Part shown: positions 6,241 through 7,763 of the stretch, in pieces
Position numbering within the stretch: position 1 is the first letter of the stretch
Layout of the letters: each line of letters starts with the position of its first letter
Source of the DNA: an uncultured Bacteroides sp.
GTDB lineage: Bacteria; Bacteroidota; Bacteroidia; Bacteroidales; Bacteroidaceae
Assembly: GCF_905207245.1 (NCBI RefSeq)
Contig: NZ_CAJLKP010000141.1
Coordinates: 1-7,763 of the forward strand
Direction of reading: 5' to 3'
DNA length: 7,763 nucleotides
The notes under the pieces: generated by a model
Told to the model about the DNA's origin: nothing
Databases searched by the model: none
The model's input: only the letters and a program-made list of their open reading frames with translations
Program-made: the position numbers and the translations under genes

Positions 6241-7205
6241 TTCCGAGAGCATACAGGGCAATGAAGAACGGCACTCTGGAAACAAGTACAGGATTTAAGT
6301 TTCCAACGGATTGGGTAGCAAAGAATGTGAAGATGATTTTGGAGAATCAAGTGTACCTGGGACATATGGTTTCTCATAAGACACAGACCAAATCATTTAA
6401 GAATAAGAAGCCGGTTGCAGTTCCGAAAGAAGAATGGATCATAGTACGGAACACCCACGAAGCGATCATTGATGAAGAAACCTTTGAACTGGTGCAGAAA
6501 TTCATCAGTGTAAAAAAACAGCCGAATAAAACAGGACGTCCTAATATATTTGTGGGTCTTGTGAAATGCCCGGATTGTGGTCGCAACATGGCGTTTTCTA
6601 ATCCAAATGGAAGGGAGCCTCGCTTTCGCTGCAGAACTTATGTAAGGAATAGCAATCTTTGTACAACCCATGCCATTTCTTATGAGGCGTTGCAACAGAT
6701 TGTTATGAGTGATATTCAAAAGCATATTAAGAATATGGAAGCCTTAGGAGATCAGTTTATACAGGAAATGCACGAATTGAGCGAAAAAGGCGGCAGTAAG
6801 AAAATCAAACAGTTCGAGAAAGACTTGGAAGTAGCAGAAAAACGGATTGCAGAAATTGATAGTGTGATTATGAAGCTCTTTGAGCAGAATGCACTCGGTA
6901 AGATTTCTGATGAACGCTTTGAAAAGATGTCCTCAGCTTATGAAAGTGAGCAGAAAGAACTTGCTCAAAAAAGAGACGAATTAAGAACTAAAATCAGAGC
7001 GGAAGAAAAGAAAACACAGAGTACCAATCAATTTTTGGAAACAATTCGTAAGTATGAAACAGTAACAGAACTGAACCGTTCTATGCTGGTGGAGCTGATT
7101 GATAGTATTTATGTATATCAGGCAGAGGGAACCGGCAAAGATCGTAAGCAAAGAGTGGAAATTAACTATCGTTTTCTTGCGGGGTCTCAATGTGGTATCG
7201 CCTGA
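6140..7205 (+). pseudogene. Large serine recombinase remnant (TndX/TnpX-like), catalytic domain missing
   Basis: The frame opens at ATG 6102, but recognisable recombinase sequence starts near 6143 with QSIVKRVFELSKQGNSVHQI. It contains the 'recombinase' domain (QIARTLCEDGV ... WVAKNVKMILENQVYLGHMV) and a zinc ribbon with cysteines at 6567, 6576, 6630 and 6660 (KCPDCGRNM ... RFRCRT ... NLCTTH). A long coiled coil follows (about 6790-7030), then the terminal region NRSMLVELIDSIYVY ... QRVEINYRF. The N-terminal resolvase domain with the catalytic serine, about 150-200 residues, is absent, because the 5' side is replaced by the permease. It cannot catalyse recombination alone. The last residues (AGSQCGIA, stop at 7203) are probably not native. 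No ribosome site precedes ATG 6102. The family moves tetracycline- and chloramphenicol-resistance elements of clostridia. Confidence 0.85.
7179..7205. other. Putative element end / attachment-site junction inside fic
   Basis: Recombinase-like coding (VEINYRF) fades out at about 7175, and fic coding begins at about 7201 with PDGNGR. The HPF that should precede it is absent; the frame reads NVVS instead. TndX/TnpX-family recombinases exchange strands at a GA dinucleotide (established for that family). A GA sits at 7204-7205, inside the recombinase stop codon TGA and the fic D codon. The exact crossover is inference. Confidence 0.4.
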
Positions 7206-7449
7206 CGGGAACGGGCGTGTGGGGCGGACGCTGCTGAACTACTGGTTGATGATCAACGACTATCCCCCCACCATCGTCTATGAGGAGGATCGCCGCGCCT
7301 ATTATGACGCGCTGCAATCCTACGATGAGCAGGAGGACTTGATCCCACTGGTGCAGTTCCTGGAAGCGCAGACGGTAAAGACGTGGTCGCGCAGCACGGA
7401 CGGCAAGAAGCCTACATCCCATAAAAAACTGAACTCATTTCTGCTGTGA
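7201..7449 (+). pseudogene. fic-domain gene, 3' fragment
   Basis: The frame reads PDGNGRVGRTLLNYWLMIND, which is the second half of the Fic motif HPFx[D/E]GNGRxxR plus the following helix. About 60 more residues follow (IVYEEDRRAYYDALQSYDEQ, then LIPLVQFLEAQTVKTWSR), then stop at 7447-7449. Fic proteins transfer AMP or related groups onto target proteins. The catalytic histidine and all upstream sequence are missing, so this fragment is inactive. The motif is cut precisely before PDGNGR by the recombinase sequence. The piece is visibly G+C-rich, unlike the A+T-rich recombinase DNA beside it, which supports a different origin. The 5' half of the gene is not elsewhere in this window. Confidence 0.85.
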
Positions 7450-7472
7450 TGCGGCGGATCTAAGTCAATATA

Positions 7473-7507
7473 AAAAGCTCCCGGTTTGATGATGACCGGG
7501 AGCTTTT
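7473..7507. terminator. Bidirectional terminator between convergent fic remnant and helicase gene
   Basis: AAAAGCTCCCGGT (7473-7485) and ACCGGGAGCTTTT (7495-7507) are a perfect 13-bp inverted repeat with a 9-base loop. The A/T ends give a T-run on either strand. It lies 23 bases past the fic stop and 3 bases past the minus-strand stop. Confidence 0.9.
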
Positions 7508-7510
7508 CTG

Positions 7511-7762
7511 CTAGGCGATATTTTTCTTTCGTCGGCACTGGGTGCAATGCCCACAGGGTATTTTCATCTGTTCGCCGTAGTACTTGGCAATGGAACCCCA
7601 CAGGCAGTCAGGGGATTGTATCGCCTTGACCAGTGCGGTTACACAAGCAGTTCTTGCTCCTTTCTTTGGTGTATATCGAAACACGGCATCATCAACCAAG
7701 CGTTTCTCCGCCTCCTCCTTCGAGTCCGGCTTCCGTGCGGTACGGGAACTGCCGCATGACGG
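7511..7762 (-). CDS. RecQ-type DNA helicase, C-terminal zinc-binding region (5' part outside window)
   Basis: The minus-strand frame is open to the right edge, so these are the last 83 residues of a longer protein; the TTG at 7699 is only an internal codon. Near the end, SPDCLWGSIAKYYGE and IPCGHCTQCRR give four cysteines spaced C-x16-C-x2-C-x2-C. This is the spacing of the RecQ zinc-binding domain, where E. coli RecQ has a 'CRR...NYFGE...PCGNCDIC' pattern. The protein stops 6 residues after the last cysteine, so it lacks the winged-helix and HRDC domains found in longer RecQ proteins. RecQ helicases unwind DNA 3'-5' in repair, and relatives occur on mobile elements. It converges on the fic fragment. 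The family call rests on this one motif. Confidence 0.65.
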   Translation of the reverse strand, partial: PSCGSSRTARKPDSKEEAEKRLVDDAVFRYTPKKGARTACVTALVKAIQSPDCLWGSIAKYYGEQMKIPCGHCTQCRRKKNIA

Positions 7763-7763
7763 A

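Noticed and set aside
6102..7205. Functional full-length recombinase starting at ATG 6102
   Set aside because: There is no ribosome site, the first ~14 codons are permease DNA in another frame, and the catalytic resolvase domain is absent.
7099..7449. 116-codon frame starting at 7099 as an intact Fic-like protein
   Set aside because: The first ~34 codons are recombinase DNA in another frame and the catalytic histidine of the Fic motif is missing.
7511..7699. Small complete minus-strand gene starting at TTG 7699
   Set aside because: The frame stays open to the right edge with coding-like sequence, so this is the tail of a longer helicase-like gene.
1..7763. tRNA, rRNA or CRISPR array
   Set aside because: I saw no cloverleaf-like sequence, ribosomal RNA stretch or regularly spaced repeat.

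Overview
The window looks like accessory, mobile-element DNA from an anaerobic gut Bacillota, most likely class Clostridia. The evidence is Shine-Dalgarno-rich, tightly overlapped operons, OmpR-type regulators, a BceRS-BceAB-type antimicrobial-peptide module, and a TndX/TnpX-type large serine recombinase remnant. Base composition is patchy. The tandem-receiver gene and the fic remnant are visibly G+C-rich, the Bce regulator, kinase and ATPase genes are intermediate, and the permease after them is A+T-rich. This suggests a mosaic assembled from several sources.

Layout, left to right on the + strand. (1) The 3' part of a MacB/FtsX-type ABC permease enters from the left edge and ends at a strong terminator. 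(2) A 140-base spacer carries a perfect 11-bp inverted repeat. It precedes a stand-alone protein of two receiver domains with no output domain; the second receiver lacks the conserved lysine. (3) A free-standing OmpR-type winged-helix DNA-binding protein follows. Its optimal ribosome site and start codon are out of frame with the rest of the gene, so it appears frameshifted or re-started internally, and it ends at a terminator. (4) A clear promoter drives a small helix-turn-helix gene, an OmpR-family response regulator and a BceS-like kinase, which overlap by 14 and 4 bases. (5) A second regulated region has PhoB-like 11-bp direct repeats just upstream of a -35 box. It drives a BceA-like ATPase and a BceB-like permease.

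The permease is cut off at about residue 295 and runs, in another frame, into the C-terminal two thirds of a large serine recombinase whose catalytic domain is missing. The recombinase in turn ends at an abrupt junction with the 3' part of a fic gene, exactly within the conserved Fic active-site motif. A bidirectional terminator separates this from a convergent minus-strand gene, the C-terminus of a RecQ-type helicase with its four-cysteine zinc site.

Functionally, the centre is a peptide-antibiotic sensing and detoxification cassette whose permease is broken, so the regulatory half and ATPase look intact but the transport half does not. The right end reads as the border of a TndX-family element inserted in a fic gene. 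A metagenomic assembly chimera is a real alternative for both junctions.
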